A stretch of DNA of 21,935 bases from Amoeboradix gromovi (GCA_018985225.1 JADGIF010000085.1:1-21935); one strand, 5' to 3'; positions 7,461 to 17,625 are shown, counted from the first letter of the stretch. The notes: generated by a model from the sequence alone, not told the origin. Program-made: numbers and translations.

Positions 7461-8983
7461 ATGTCTTTGAAGTTTTCAAGCTCAAGCACTCTACCTAGCG
7501 TGGATAGTAGAACTGGCAAGCAGATTATTCAATTATTCTCTCCTACCAAGGCCTTGAATATTAAAAACTCACGTGAAGATGGGTTTTATATTATGGATAT
7601 GGGTGTAATTGAGGATCAACACGTACAGTTTATTGATCTAATGCCTCGCGTCAAGCCATTCTACGCTATGAAATGTTTTCCAGATAGATACGTAATTCAT
7701 AAATTAATGCAACTAGGCTGCGGATTTGATTGCGCCTCTCTTGAAGAAATCAAAACTGTGTTAGAAATAGCGGATGGCAAGCATGTTGACATCATTTTTG
7801 CGAATCCTTGTAAGTTGATTTCTCATTTACAATTTGCAAAGGACCATGGTGTCAATGTTATGACTTTTGACAATATTGACGAATTATACAAAATCAAAAT
7901 GGTTCATCCTACTGCTCAATTGGTTCTACGTATACGAACGGACGATTCCAAATCAAAGTGTAAGTTAGGAATAAAATACGGTGCTCAACTCTCTTCTTCT
8001 GCTGAAATACTTTTAAAAGCTATGGAATTGCAATTACGTGTAATTGGTGTCTCTTTCCATGTGGGTTCCGGCTGTTTTGATGCCTCGGCATTTAGCGATG
8101 CTATTAAGGCATCTCATCAAGTGTTTCAAATCGCCGCTTCTTTTGGTCTGAATTTTACTCTTTTAGACATAGGAGGTGGTTTTCCAGGCAGTAGAACTGA
8201 CAGTTTATCTATTGAACATGTCGCTAGAACGGTTAACCCATTGTTGGACCAATTATTCCCAAACTGTGCAATTATTGCTGAACCTGGTAGATATTATGTT
8301 AGTGCTGCTTGCACATTGTTTACGACCGTTATCGGTCGTAGAGTTGTACATTATGAAGGTGAGGATCTTGGTGACGATGCCATGACTCTTCCTAGTATTC
8401 CATTACCAAAGGATCAAATTGAAAATGAAATTACAAATTATGAGAACGTGCAAAAGGGAGATGTTATCAATGCGTCACAAGTAGTCCGTAATGAGCAGCC
8501 AGGATTCATGTACTACATTAGTGAGGGAACATATGGAGCGTTCAATTGCGTGTACTTTGATCACGCAGAAATAGTGCCTAAAGTACTAACACGCTACCAT
8601 CAACTAGTAGATAATGTATTGAACAGATTAAACGTACCTCGCAGTGCTATTGAGTCATTTCAAATGTAATTTTTATCTTACTTAGTGTACCTGAGAAACC
8701 ATTTTTAAACTCATTGTCTCCTATAATGGATTGCGATGCTGTATTCGCATGCAGTATCTGGGGGCCTACTTGCGACTCAATGGATTGTATTAATAAACAC
8801 TGTGAATTGCCAGAACTTGCAATTGGTGATTGGATGTATTTTGAGAACATGGGTGCTTATACGCATGCATCAGCGAGTGAATTTAACGGATTTAAGAAAA
8901 GTAGAATTATTTATATCCAAGATGGCCAAATTTATGAAAAAGCATTACAAAGCCAAAAGTTAGACTCTGCTTATCAAGAATAA
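7461..8983 (+). CDS. Ornithine decarboxylase, two exons (7461-8665, 8686-8983)
   Basis: The enzyme converts ornithine to putrescine with pyridoxal phosphate, the first step of polyamine synthesis. The spliced protein is 500 aa from Met at 7461. The PLP lysine is K71 in PFYAMKCFPD, close to K69 of the mouse enzyme. HVGSG, the glycine-rich GGGFPGS and EPGRYYV are the usual phosphate-binding and active-site motifs. The second exon supplies WGPTCDSMD with the catalytic Cys C431, then GDWMYFENMGAYT. The first-exon frame stops at 8669, before the catalytic Cys; a 20-nt GT..AG intron joins the frames. An insert around residues 300-360 explains the extra length over typical 430-460-aa enzymes. An in-frame ATG at 7407 would add 18 residues but lies upstream of the TATA box. 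Confidence 0.93.
8666..8685 (+). other. 20-nt spliceosomal-type intron in ODC
   Basis: The sequence is GTAATTTTTATCTTACTTAG, with GT and AG ends and CTTAC as a possible branch point. It splits a codon after the second base, the same phase as the cdc25 intron, and is also preceded by AT. Splicing gives ...SFQIVPEKPF... and links the two halves of the enzyme. Retention gives an immediate TAA. Confidence 0.75.
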
Positions 8984-9009
8984 TAATAAATAGAGTATTT
9001 AGAAGGACT

Positions 9010-9354
9010 TTATTTATTGTATATTAGCCTTAAATGATTTAAAAGCCTAGAAGAGATGCCAGGAAAACCAAAAGTTGAAAACATTGAAACTACTTTGATC
9101 AAAAGCAACACCAATGTAGGATGGTTTTGAAGAAACTGGACAATATAGTTCATGAGGCTTGTGTTAACAAGTATAGTGAATGCAAAAATAGCTTGTTCTA
9201 ATTTAGACAATGTGTTATTGATAATATGATACCAAGGTAAATCACTGCAGTTATTTTGGAATTTGTTTTTACCCATGCTGTATATCCTACCCAGTGTTGA
9301 TTCTGTATGTACGCTCTTGAATGAGTATTCAGATACGGACTTGCGAGAACCCAT
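9010..9354 (-). CDS. Hypothetical small protein with hydrophobic C-terminal half
   Basis: This minus-strand frame encodes 114 aa from the Met at 9354. An upstream extension to 9384 begins with TTG and contains TTTCTCACAG, which looks like a splice acceptor, so an upstream exon is possible. The first half is polar and Ser-rich. The second half has two hydrophobic stretches, QAIFAFTILVNTSLMNYIV and HPTLVLLLIKVVSMFSTFGF, that could span or associate with a membrane. The reading frame is intact and lies between ODC and the dehydrogenase, 67 bp from the latter. No family was recognised. It could be a real small membrane protein or an incidental ORF. Confidence 0.4.
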   Translation of the reverse strand: MGSRKSVSEYSFKSVHTESTLGRIYSMGKNKFQNNCSDLPWYHIINNTLSKLEQAIFAFTILVNTSLMNYIVQFLQNHPTLVLLLIKVVSMFSTFGFPGISSRLLNHLRLIYNK

Positions 9355-9421
9355 AGACTCCAACTGTGAGAAATATAAATTCAATTCAAAATTTAGTTTA
9401 AATCAGGTTTTAAGTGTTTAT

Positions 9422-10942
9422 TTACTTCAACGTCGGCATACTTGTATCGGATTTGGTTGATGATATGTCTTCTGTTCTCCACAATGATGTTATCGTCTTT
9501 GTTGTAGTATAAAAATCAATTCCCTTTCTTCCATAAAAGTTCGTATCTCCCAAAAAAGATCCTCTGCTTCCTGTAAAAGAAAACATAGGAACAGGCACAG
9601 GAATGGGTACGTTTATTCCAATTTGACCAACATCCACTCTATCTTGAAATCTTCTTGCATTTGCCCCATTAGTGGTAAAGATGGCTGTCCCATTTCCATA
9701 CTTGTTCCTATTTATTATGTCGATACTTTCGTCTAGTGTTTGTGCAAACAAACATACTAAAACAGGTCCAAATATTTCCTCCCGATAACAACGCATATTG
9801 CTCTTTGCATCCATTATAATTGTTGGGCCAAGAAAATTGCCCTTTGGGAAGCCCTCTACTGAATAGTTTCTACCATCAAGGATTATTGTAGCGCCTTCTT
9901 TTTTAGCAGATTCAATAATATCCTCGATTCTCTTTTTTGATTCCTTGCTAATAACAGGACAAACATCTGTATGCTCTTGAAAACCTTCGTTTACTTTTAA
10001 CGCTTGTGCTCTAGATTGCAGTTCCGGTATCCAGTCTTTGGAGTCTCCAACAAAAATCAAGGTTGGTAAAGCCATACATCTTTGGCCTGCAGCACCGAAT
10101 GCAGCTCCAACTATGGCATTGAGTGTTGCATTTTTGTTTGCGTCCGGCATAATCACACCGTGGTTTTTTGCACCCAAATTAGCTTGAACACGTTTACCGT
10201 TTAAACTTCCACGGTTATAAATGTGAGTGCCTGCTTGGTCGCTTCCTACAAAGCTGAGTGACCTAATAGCTGGTGCATCACATAAGAAGTTGACTGTGTC
10301 TGAACCACCATGCACAATCTGTAAAACGCCGCTTGGGACTCCACTCATTTCAGCTAATTCAGCTAAAATCATAGAGGCAGTAGGCGTCTTTTCACTGGGC
10401 TTAAGTAACATAGAATTTCCACACAGCAGTGCATAAGGAAACATCCACAGCGGAATCATTGCTGGGAAATTAAAAGGGCAAATTGCAGCTGTGACTCCTA
10501 GTGGTTCCTTGATGGTGTAAGTATCCATATCTTTAGAAACAGGCAAGTGTTCACCAAGTAAAACACTAGCATTACAAGCTTGTTCGACTACTTGCAAACC
10601 ACGGAACACATCACCTCTAGCATCAGCAAATGTTTTACCTTGTTCAGTAGTTATAGACCTTGCAATTCTATCAAGATTCTCTTTAATCAAGTGCTGCAAT
10701 TTGAACATAACTTGTTGGCGGTGTAAAATACTTGTTTGTCTCCATTCTTTTTGAGCAACCATCGCACCTTGTAGCGCTTCATTTAGTTCAGAAGCAGTGG
10801 CTTGTGGAACTTGAGTAACAAGTTCTTGAGTTGCAGGGTTCAAAACGTCGAATCTCTTTTTAGGATTTGCTTTGAAAGTACCATTTATGTAGTGAAATGT
10901 TTGCAAGCATCTTTTGGAAAAAGAAAACATTGGAGGTTTCAT
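9422..10942 (-). CDS. Methylmalonate-semialdehyde dehydrogenase (acylating), mitochondrial
   Basis: The enzyme oxidises methylmalonate or malonate semialdehyde to propionyl- or acetyl-CoA, late in valine, pyrimidine and inositol breakdown, in the mitochondrial matrix. The 506-aa frame from the ATG at 10942 is full length for the family. The first 30 residues ([15 protein letters not shown]...) lack acidic residues and are basic and hydroxylated, as in a mitochondrial presequence. The aldehyde dehydrogenase fold is complete: [21 protein letters not shown] with the NAD-binding Lys near 181, [14 protein letters not shown] (family-specific, without the general-base Glu of other ALDHs), the nucleophile C289 in [12 protein letters not shown], and EEIFGPVL. 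Five further in-frame codons upstream start with TTG and are not used here. No intron is needed. Confidence 0.94.
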   Translation of the reverse strand: MKPPMFSFSKRCLQTFHYINGTFKANPKKRFDVLNPATQELVTQVPQATASELNEALQGAMVAQKEWRQTSILHRQQVMFKLQHLIKENLDRIARSITTEQGKTFADARGDVFRGLQVVEQACNASVLLGEHLPVSKDMDTYTIKEPLGVTAAICPFNFPAMIPLWMFPYALLCGNSMLLKPSEKTPTASMILAELAEMSGVPSGVLQIVHGGSDTVNFLCDAPAIRSLSFVGSDQAGTHIYNRGSLNGKRVQANLGAKNHGVIMPDANKNATLNAIVGAAFGAAGQRCMALPTLIFVGDSKDWIPELQSRAQALKVNEGFQEHTDVCPVISKESKKRIEDIIESAKKEGATIILDGRNYSVEGFPKGNFLGPTIIMDAKSNMRCYREEIFGPVLVCLFAQTLDESIDIINRNKYGNGTAIFTTNGANARRFQDRVDVGQIGINVPIPVPVPMFSFTGSRGSFLGDTNFYGRKGIDFYTTTKTITSLWRTEDISSTKSDTSMPTLK

Positions 10943-11149
10943 TTTTAAATAACACAATCCCGCTATTACTTTAGCTTTTCTGGTCGCAAAGATTCAAAAT
11001 AGGAATCAGATAGCTACTTTAACCTAAATAATTCAGTATAAAACTGTAAAACCTAGACTACTAACTCTTACAGAACCACCCATATTTGGTCACTTGTATA
11101 CTAGGCTAAACAGCTATCAAATTTTGTAAAATAATAATTTATCGAGAGT

Positions 11150-11770
11150 TTGTGTGTATTTTTATGCATGAACTTTCCAATTTCTCCAATACTTCAAATA
11201 CTCGATACTCTTCATTTTCGCAAATGGTAAATCAAATCTAAAGAAATAACTAATAGGTACAATTATATTCATCAGCGTTGAGGAGCTGGTCCAAACATAG
11301 AACTATTAGATGTCCTTCAACCCATCATCAAAAGAGACCAACGATAAAAATAAACCTGTAAACTATTTATTTGATAATTCGTATGACTAGGAAAAGCTAT
11401 CGTATATGATTGGTCTTTGTGGCAGCAAGGAATATACATCAGGTATACACATCCTTATTCAATCCCGCCTCAGGGTAGTGAAAGCGTGAGCAATCACTGT
11501 AATGTAGCATCTAGCATTGCTTTTTTCTCTGTGGAAATTCTCGATTTTCTCGGATATCAGGACTTTTAACGAGGAGTCCGAACCCAAGAGTATTTCTCCT
11601 ACTCAAAAAGATGCACACGGTTGTCAAAGTTAAAAAGTCATTGGTAGACCAGGTAGGACCAAAAGAGTTATTGCGGCTGCATGCAACAAAAAAAATGCGG
11701 GCGTAGCTGCTCAGAACATGAAAGATTCCGCCAATAAATTCATATCACAATCATTATTCTGATTATATCA
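11150..11770 (+). pseudogene. Decayed Tc1/mariner-like transposase region (dispersed repeat copy 2)
   Basis: 11150-11580 is homologous, in inverted orientation, to about 18270-18735, sharing CAATCCCGCCT, GAGCAATCACTGTAA and GAAATTCTCGATTTTCTC, with a deletion. Translation gives SVEILDFL-like residues. Further on, 11640-11760 reads GRPGRTKRVIAAACNKKNAG, like the GRP linker between the two DNA-binding subdomains of Tc1/mariner transposases. Stops and frame changes are frequent and no catalytic domain follows. The stretch 10943-11149 is the upstream region of the dehydrogenase gene, with no gene seen. Confidence 0.5.
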
Positions 11771-11782
11771 TACTTCACAACT

Positions 11783-12156
11783 GGGACACCAAATATAAAA
11801 ACTAGACTAACTCGTTTTTAAAGGAGGTCCACCATACGGAGGAAATGCTATCATTAAGCAAAAGGTGCATTTTCTTAGACGGTACTCTTTTCTAGAGTCA
11901 TTTTGTAATGTTATACCAACATCATTACTCTTATCTATTCTAGTTTCTACAGAGTAATAGTGATATTCTGTTTGAAGTAAAGATTGGATGAAAGAGTAAG
12001 AGAATGGCTGTACAAAATATTTATTTTCCTTTTATACTCGTCAACTGCGCAACTAGCTGAATGTCCACTCGCCTCTTAAATCAATAAAACTAATAAAGCT
12101 GAAATAATGTCCAAGTTGGTACAGAAAGTTAGTCCAGTTTTTATATTTGATGTCCC
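11783..12156 (+). mobile_element. MITE-like element, copy A (374 bp)
   Basis: It starts GGGACACCAAATATAAAAAC and ends in the inverse, TTTTTATATTTGATGTCCC, giving terminal inverted repeats of about 28 bp (with TAGACTAACT next). There is no coding capacity. The whole element recurs in inverted orientation at 14728-15229. Clear target-site duplications were not found at this copy. Non-autonomous DNA transposon is the simplest reading. Confidence 0.8.
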
Positions 12157-12279
12157 TTTTGTTAGTTTTAGCAAGGGGCGTCCTATTTTCATAGAATGAG
12201 TGTCATTATATCTTTTTGAGCTTTTCCTTGTAAGCTTAATCAGAATTAAGCCCTATGGATGGCATTCGGAGCATTACTT

Positions 12280-13419
12280 TTAATGTCTTTTAACCTGTCC
12301 TTGAATGTACTCCATATCAACTTCCATTATCTCGTAGAAAATGTCATCCGGCAGGTCATGATAAACTCCAGTAAATCCTGCACATTCAATATCATGGCAC
12401 ATTTGATAATAAATGCCTAATTTAGTATCTACAACATAGTAAATACCATTGCTTTTATGCTGTCTATTAATTCTTTCGCAGTATCTGTCACCGACTATAC
12501 CCAACACAATTTTACCTTGTTTTTTCATTATTTTATTGACATGGCCTTTAACCTGGCTTCTCATATAATCGTCAAATATAGCACTACCGGAGCCTGCAGT
12601 TGAATTAAATTCATTGTACTTGATATGTTTTCTAACCTTAGTAGATGTAGCTTTATGCTTTGATGGAATTATTAATATTTCAGTCTTTTCATTAAATGGG
12701 CAAAAAGTTATTAGCGTACTTTTAAAGACTTTCAAGCTAGGAGATGTGCATGGTATATCTAATATTGCAGACTTGCCGTATTTGCAACTCAAGTACAATC
12801 TAAATTGACGATTTTTGGAGTAAACTGACATATCAAAGAACGTGGTTTGGGATTCTTCATTATTAACCAGATAAGATTTATTCAATGAAGAAGCGTAATC
12901 CATAAAGTTGTACATCAAATGCTTACAATCCTCATTAGATTTAAAATATGAGTTGCGTAAATGAATTATCAAATGAACTGAAAATTTATCACAAGTGTGA
13001 GAAGTCAATTGAACAACATCCTCAATTTTGTAATTCAGTTCTGTTTTCATGTAATGCTCCAAATCGCAAACTAGCCGGTCTAAGATCTCATTGCCATCCA
13101 GGTTCGCGTTAAATTTTGTGTAGTATTCTAAATCAAGATATAGATTACAAGGTGAGAACGGAAGAATAAGCTCATAAAAATGCCTGGACTTTAATTGAAT
13201 ATACATCTCATAGAAGTTATCAATGGTGTCCAACAAGAATTTCCGTCTACCAACACATTCAAACTCATAGGAAAAGAGGTACAATGACTCGGACGAGTTT
13301 ATATAGTATTTGATTGCGTCATCTTGCCTATCAAAAACAAGGCCGGTATTCACTTTAACTTTCAAATTATTAGATGTTGGAGGGACCCTGTAAAAGTTAG
13401 ACACTTCTACCTGTTTCAT
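12280..13419 (-). CDS. PrimPol (DNA-directed primase-polymerase, CCDC111 type)
   Basis: This is an archaeo-eukaryotic primase that re-primes DNA synthesis past lesions in nucleus and mitochondria. The 379-aa protein shows every key element. Motif I is NLYLDLEYY (D96, E98). Motif II is DKFSVHLI (S147, H149). Motif III is FFDMSVYSKNRQFRLY (D196). The C-terminal zinc motif has C314, H321, C341 and C346, with the same 7-20-5 spacing as human PrimPol (C419, H426, C446, C451). It is shorter than the 560-aa human enzyme because the linker between motifs II and III and the RPA-binding tail are missing. Upstream of the ATG, TTTTTTTTCAG resembles a splice acceptor, so an extra 5' exon cannot be excluded. 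It lies between two inverted MITE copies. Confidence 0.92.
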   Translation of the reverse strand: MKQVEVSNFYRVPPTSNNLKVKVNTGLVFDRQDDAIKYYINSSESLYLFSYEFECVGRRKFLLDTIDNFYEMYIQLKSRHFYELILPFSPCNLYLDLEYYTKFNANLDGNEILDRLVCDLEHYMKTELNYKIEDVVQLTSHTCDKFSVHLIIHLRNSYFKSNEDCKHLMYNFMDYASSLNKSYLVNNEESQTTFFDMSVYSKNRQFRLYLSCKYGKSAILDIPCTSPSLKVFKSTLITFCPFNEKTEILIIPSKHKATSTKVRKHIKYNEFNSTAGSGSAIFDDYMRSQVKGHVNKIMKKQGKIVLGIVGDRYCERINRQHKSNGIYYVVDTKLGIYYQMCHDIECAGFTGVYHDLPDDIFYEIMEVDMEYIQGQVKRH

Positions 13420-13618
13420 GATACATCTGAAAAAAAATGTTCAAGTAGAATTAAGTGCGGCTAGGAAGGGATTTTGAGTAGGTGCTATCTCTTCATCAAT
13501 GAGGTTGTTTCGTGAATTTAATTTTGCTTTGAAACATCAAATGTTAATTGTCTTGGAACTTAAAAATGGCACAAAGACCATGAATCCTGATTATGTAGTG
13601 AAGCTGGCAAAATAAATT

Positions 13619-14686
13619 TTATTTAACTTTCATAAATCCAATGGGGTCTTTTCCGAGGTCTGTAGATTCAAATATCTTAACAAAATTCAGTACAGAATCG
13701 TCATTTTCAAATAAAGATAGCATCACATCAGTTCCACCTATCTTTAGGGCCAAATCTTGAATTGAATTAAGCGCAGGTATAAAATCCATATATTTTCTAT
13801 CTAAAAACCAGTTGAAAATTTTAATTTGATATTTGATCATGTAGTTAACAAACAAAGGACCAAAATGATCAATTATCATATTAAAAAGCAAAACAAAATC
13901 ATCTACGTCAATAAGCGCCCTCAAAACAGTATAAAATGAGTCATTTTTTATTATCCAAGCTTCTACGAGTTGTTTGTTGTAATCCAACGCAGTATGAATA
14001 TGTTGCAGCTGAATTTGCCAATTTTGATCTAAAATAAGCTCAATAACTTCATCTGTTCTATTTCTTTCTATGTTTAATATTGCATGAAGCGAGTAGATTA
14101 AATTTGAGTTTATAGTTGCAAAATTTGGTATGGAAAACTGAAGTATTAATGATAAAATGTCCGAATTACTCAAATATGAGTGCGTAATTGAATACTCAAC
14201 TAAAAATCGAACCAGAGTTCCTGCTTGGTCAATACACTTGTACTTTTCTGCTTTTATCTTTTTATTATTTGATGTAGCAGTGTAATGTCCATGGGATACA
14301 AAGCATCCGCGAAGTACATTTGAGCAAAAAGAGATATCTTCCAGCCGCTTGTTATCATCTATTAGGCTAAGTAAATCAATATTGGAGGTTACCATTTGAC
14401 AAGTCATAATTAAGTAGTTTTCTAAATTGTGGTGAATTCCCGATTTTAGTTTCTTTATTGCTAGTTTTGATGATTTTTTAGCTATAAGTAGATCATCGGA
14501 ATAATTATGATCGTCTTTTAAATGAGTTTTTACAATTGTTTGAGGTTTAATTTGATTTGAGGTATTCCAATCCGAATAATCAGTCTCATTGGCTATAGGA
14601 TTTGACAAAATTTTAGCCCTCTCTATATCTTCGAGTACTTCTTGCGGAAATTCGAAGTTGTCATCAAAAAACTCATTTTCGTCCAT
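13619..14686 (-). CDS. Unknown protein, 355 aa, acidic N-terminus and helical body
   Basis: The frame is intact from the ATG at 14686 to a stop at 13619. The first 26 residues are strongly acidic and aromatic (MDENEFFDDNFEFPQEVLED), like peptides that bind the basic cleft of RPA70. The rest is rich in Leu, Ile and Asn and reads as repeated amphipathic helices, suggesting an ARM- or HEAT-like fold. An acidic N-terminus and a helical body are features of the checkpoint factor ATRIP/Rad26, which would suit a neighbour of PrimPol, but I see no specific signature. There is no coiled coil between the two parts, as ATRIP should have. I therefore leave it unnamed. It is 199 bp upstream of the PrimPol start on the same strand. 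Confidence 0.7.
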   Translation of the reverse strand: MDENEFFDDNFEFPQEVLEDIERAKILSNPIANETDYSDWNTSNQIKPQTIVKTHLKDDHNYSDDLLIAKKSSKLAIKKLKSGIHHNLENYLIMTCQMVTSNIDLLSLIDDNKRLEDISFCSNVLRGCFVSHGHYTATSNNKKIKAEKYKCIDQAGTLVRFLVEYSITHSYLSNSDILSLILQFSIPNFATINSNLIYSLHAILNIERNRTDEVIELILDQNWQIQLQHIHTALDYNKQLVEAWIIKNDSFYTVLRALIDVDDFVLLFNMIIDHFGPLFVNYMIKYQIKIFNWFLDRKYMDFIPALNSIQDLALKIGGTDVMLSLFENDDSVLNFVKIFESTDLGKDPIGFMKVK

Positions 14687-14727
14687 TTACAATTATGAAG
14701 CAAAGGATAGAACTTGCAAATACATTA

Positions 14728-15229
14728 GGAACATCAAATATAAAAACTGGACTAACTTTCTGTAACAACTTGGCACATTATTTCAGCTTTATTAATTTTA
14801 TGGATTCAAGAGGCGAGTGGACATTCAGCTAGTTGCGGAGTTGACGAGTGTAAAAGGAAAATAAATAACTTTTTGTATCCAAATTTCAAAAATAAATATT
14901 CTGTACAGCTATTCTCTTACTCTTTCAAATAAAATATCACTACTACTCTGTAAAAACTAGAATAGATAAGAGTAATGATGTTAGTATAACATTACAAAAT
15001 GACTCTAGAAAAGAGTACCGTCTAAGAAAATGCACCTTTTGCATAGATGCTCAAAGACCTCATATATTTGAACGAGATGCAGGGTCTTCTACTTTTATTT
15101 TGAAAAGAGGAATATAATCAATGAAAGAAAATTGGTATAATAGAAGATCTTTTGTTAATGATAGTATTTCCTCCTTATGGTGCACCTCCTTTAAAAACGA
15201 GTTGGTCTAGTTTTTATATCTGGTGTCCC
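14728..15229 (-). mobile_element. MITE-like element, copy B (502 bp), inverted relative to copy A
   Basis: The ends are GGAACATCAAATATAAAAAC and its inverse closing in GGTGTCCC. The interior matches copy A over most of its length, including CTGTACAGCTATTCTCTTAC and GACTCTAGAAAAGAGTACCG. An extra segment of about 112 bp (15043-15154) is absent from copy A and is bounded by CTTTTG on both sides. ATTA flanks the element on both sides and may be the target duplication. Confidence 0.8.
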
Positions 15230-15249
15230 ATTAATAAATAAATGTCTCA

Positions 15250-15990
15250 AAGGTAAAACTTCTTAGCTTACTAACATCCCGTATGTCGTCAGCTCTGCTA
15301 TGGGCGACAGCGTATTGCTACAGATCCCAGTACTTTCATTCTACTCGGGAACAAGCAATATCAACGATATTCTACAAAGCGCTTCATTAATTTTTTAGTC
15401 TGGGATATTGCAATGAGCTTAAATATTTGTTTGCAATCATTATGGAAGTAACGAACTTGTCCATCTATTTTACTTGTCCATGGCTTGCCCTTTTTATGCC
15501 TCTACAGTGTCGTCCCAAAATAATTGCCAATGAACTTCTCAACGTAAGATCTAAGCACTAACTCCACTTGCTTGGTTTGCTGGTTCAGTGTAGCTACTCA
15601 GTAGAAGCCTTGCTTTGCTAGAAAATCAAGAATTTCTATAAAGAAACTAACAATGCTAGTCTGTAGTTCCAAAGTAACGGACACCGCTGGAACCCTTATA
15701 CACGACCAATATGGTTACATATGTTTCAGATTTATGTTTCTTGCTACCATATGGTCTCTAACTGCTTGTAAACGGCAGTTTGTACATTATCTCCAAATAC
15801 GGTTTCTTTACGATTTGGCACCTTCTATATGTCAGCCTGTTAATGGCTGATTACATTCTAGCAATCGCTTTCTTTGTTTGGACAATACTTTCACTTTTAG
15901 GCAATTTACGAGTGTGAAATTGTGTATAGAATATCACTTGCTCGTTTCCTTAGCCTTGGCCTATTTTCACTGCGATTATTTGGGTAAATT
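15250..15990 (-). pseudogene. Decayed transposon ORF (dispersed repeat copy 3)
   Basis: Read on the minus strand this region gives broken peptides such as IVQTKKAIAR, INRLTYRRCQIVKKPYL, PYGSKKHKSETYV, IEILDFLAKQGF and LNQQTKQVELVLRSYVEKF, with stops and frame changes between them. The part near 15605-15780 aligns with the copies at 2978-3290, 11420-11580 and 18270-18440. A plus-strand ORF at 15653-15850 is a shadow. The transposase family is not certain; Tc1/mariner is suggested by the copy at 11150-11770. Confidence 0.45.
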
Positions 15991-16520
15991 ATTCACAGAT
16001 GAGAAAAAGTAGACAAGTTTAGTTCAATCTTATCCGGGTTAATCTAGCTACTGGGACAATTTGACAATTACGGCATGTTTAAATGGATTTATTGTAAACT
16101 TAACCAAAAAACTCATGACTTTGTATCGCTTATATGAATCTTCTTGTCCTTCCAACTTTAATTTCTTTGAGTGAGTTCTGCGTTGCCAAAATCTGTTTTT
16201 ATAATCTTCTGCAACAACCTTTTTAAAGAATAAACAAATTATGGAACTTCTAAAATGCTCATCTGCATTCATTCAGGAGATGCTATTGCACTATTCACAA
16301 TATGCAGAAGAAAATTTCAATAATTTTGAGGTGTACTTTATTATGACCGGTTCTACATAAGCTATGAAATTACTAGCCTACACAGCATAGCACTCTTATT
16401 GTACCAAGTATGTGAAATGCCAGTTATTATATATACAAGCAGCACAAGTCACCATTGGAAAGTGTAACTACTAGGAAAGTTGCTATTAATATACACTCAG
16501 TGTTTATGGACTTTGACCCT
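15991..16520. other. Gap without a confident gene
   Basis: A minus-strand ORF at 16048-16272 (74 aa, ATG start, basic centre FWQRRTHSKKLKLEGQ) and another at 16427-16609 are open but unrecognised. Neither has supporting promoter or homology signals that I can see, so they are not called as genes. Confidence 0.3.
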
Positions 16521-16722
16521 TTGAACAAATTATATCTTGTCACAATGTATTTGTACAATATTTTACAATCACAACTTGAAACTATAGATTCTCGCACTTG
16601 ACTACGCAAATAACACGAAAAGCAGCTTCAAATTAGTGTTTTCGTGGTTAAATGGATACACCAGATTAATACAATCTTAGCGACCTCAGGTTGGTATTGG
16701 TATTAGGGATTAGTCAAAACTG
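16521..16722 (+). repeat. Direct repeat copy 1 upstream of the retropepsin gene
   Basis: The 202-bp sequence from TTGAACAAATTATATC to TTAGTCAAAACTG recurs at 17824-18026 with about ten differences. It contains GTGGTTAAATGGATAC, which fits a pol III A-box, and CAGGTTGGTATTGG, a poor B-box match. It does not have TG..CA ends of an LTR. Confidence 0.85.
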
Positions 16723-16836
16723 TTGCGTGTAAACGTTTTAATGTAAGATGGAAACACACGTTATTGGTTATTAAGGCACTTGGATTTACAAACTAGCATT
16801 CACATTTAGCGCGGCCGGGGGACATGTGGAACTTAA

Positions 16837-17625
16837 ATGTTTTCCTCTGAATATTTGAAAATGATGGCAGAAATCCATACTGATTTAGGAGAAGTTGATT
16901 ACGACAAGTTAGAAGCGGGTAATGATCCTATTTCACAGTTTCGTCGTGAAATTTCTTGTATTAGCTTTGATAAGAATAATATTGAATCATACATTTCCAA
17001 GCTGAGTGATTTTGGGAGCCATATCGATAAATCATTTAAAGAAAAAAAGTATGTTGTTGTACTGTCAACGCATTTAATGTCAATTGAGAGAATGAAAGAC
17101 TTTAATGTAATGGAACCAAGAGAATATATTAAGCCTTCTAGTTACGATGTTTTATTAACAGATGTTAAGCACAATGACTTAATCGGACCCATTGCAGAAA
17201 GATTGGGTGTCGAGTATCTTAGCCAAATGGGAGGCGATTACAAAGAAGGCCAGAGTAATGTGCGAGGCATTTTATATGGAACGTATTACAGACCAATGGT
17301 TAATTTAGTAGTTGCAAGTAAGAAGTTTAAGAAATTTATAAATATCATTTTCCTTGTGGATACTGGGTCTCCTTGTTTATATATATGTGAGAAAGCAATG
17401 GAAAAATTGGGTTTTACAGATCATGTCCCAGAGACATTTGATCTTCTATTTGATTCTAAGACGCATGAAGCAGTGATGAGCCCATCGTTTATGGAGATTG
17501 ACGGGAAACGAGAAAAGGGACACTATCATGACTTGAATCTCATTGGCGCTTCTTTTCTTTCAAAGGAGCGTGCAAGAGTTGCGATTGACTATGCGGAAAA
17601 TACAGTCACTCTCTCTTTTAAATAA
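16837..17625 (+). CDS. Stand-alone retropepsin-like aspartic protease
   Basis: This 262-aa protein has one aspartic-protease domain in its C-terminal half. FLVDTGSPCLYI carries the catalytic Asp (D175) in a DTGS motif. About 60 residues later come NLIGASFLSKERARVAIDY and TVTLSF, the usual closing strands of retropepsins. The single DTG means it should work as a dimer. The N-terminal 150 residues (polar, helical) are not recognised. No reverse transcriptase, integrase or RNase H is present, so this is either a domesticated protease or a remnant of a retroelement. Nearly identical direct repeats lie 115 bp before and 199 bp after it. A GC-rich spot (GCGGCCGG) 20 bp before the ATG is unusual for this sequence. 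No TATA box was seen. Confidence 0.75.
   Translation: MFSSEYLKMMAEIHTDLGEVDYDKLEAGNDPISQFRREISCISFDKNNIESYISKLSDFGSHIDKSFKEKKYVVVLSTHLMSIERMKDFNVMEPREYIKPSSYDVLLTDVKHNDLIGPIAERLGVEYLSQMGGDYKEGQSNVRGILYGTYYRPMVNLVVASKKFKKFINIIFLVDTGSPCLYICEKAMEKLGFTDHVPETFDLLFDSKTHEAVMSPSFMEIDGKREKGHYHDLNLIGASFLSKERARVAIDYAENTVTLSFK

Noticed and set aside
8176-8385. Plus-strand 69-aa ORF within ODC and similar short ORFs in other frames of MMSDH and synaptojanin
   Set aside because: They overlap well-supported enzyme coding sequence in another frame and show no independent signal.
13619-14686. ATRIP/Rad26 checkpoint protein
   Set aside because: Only the acidic N-terminus and helical body agree; no coiled coil or specific motif could be seen, so no name was given.
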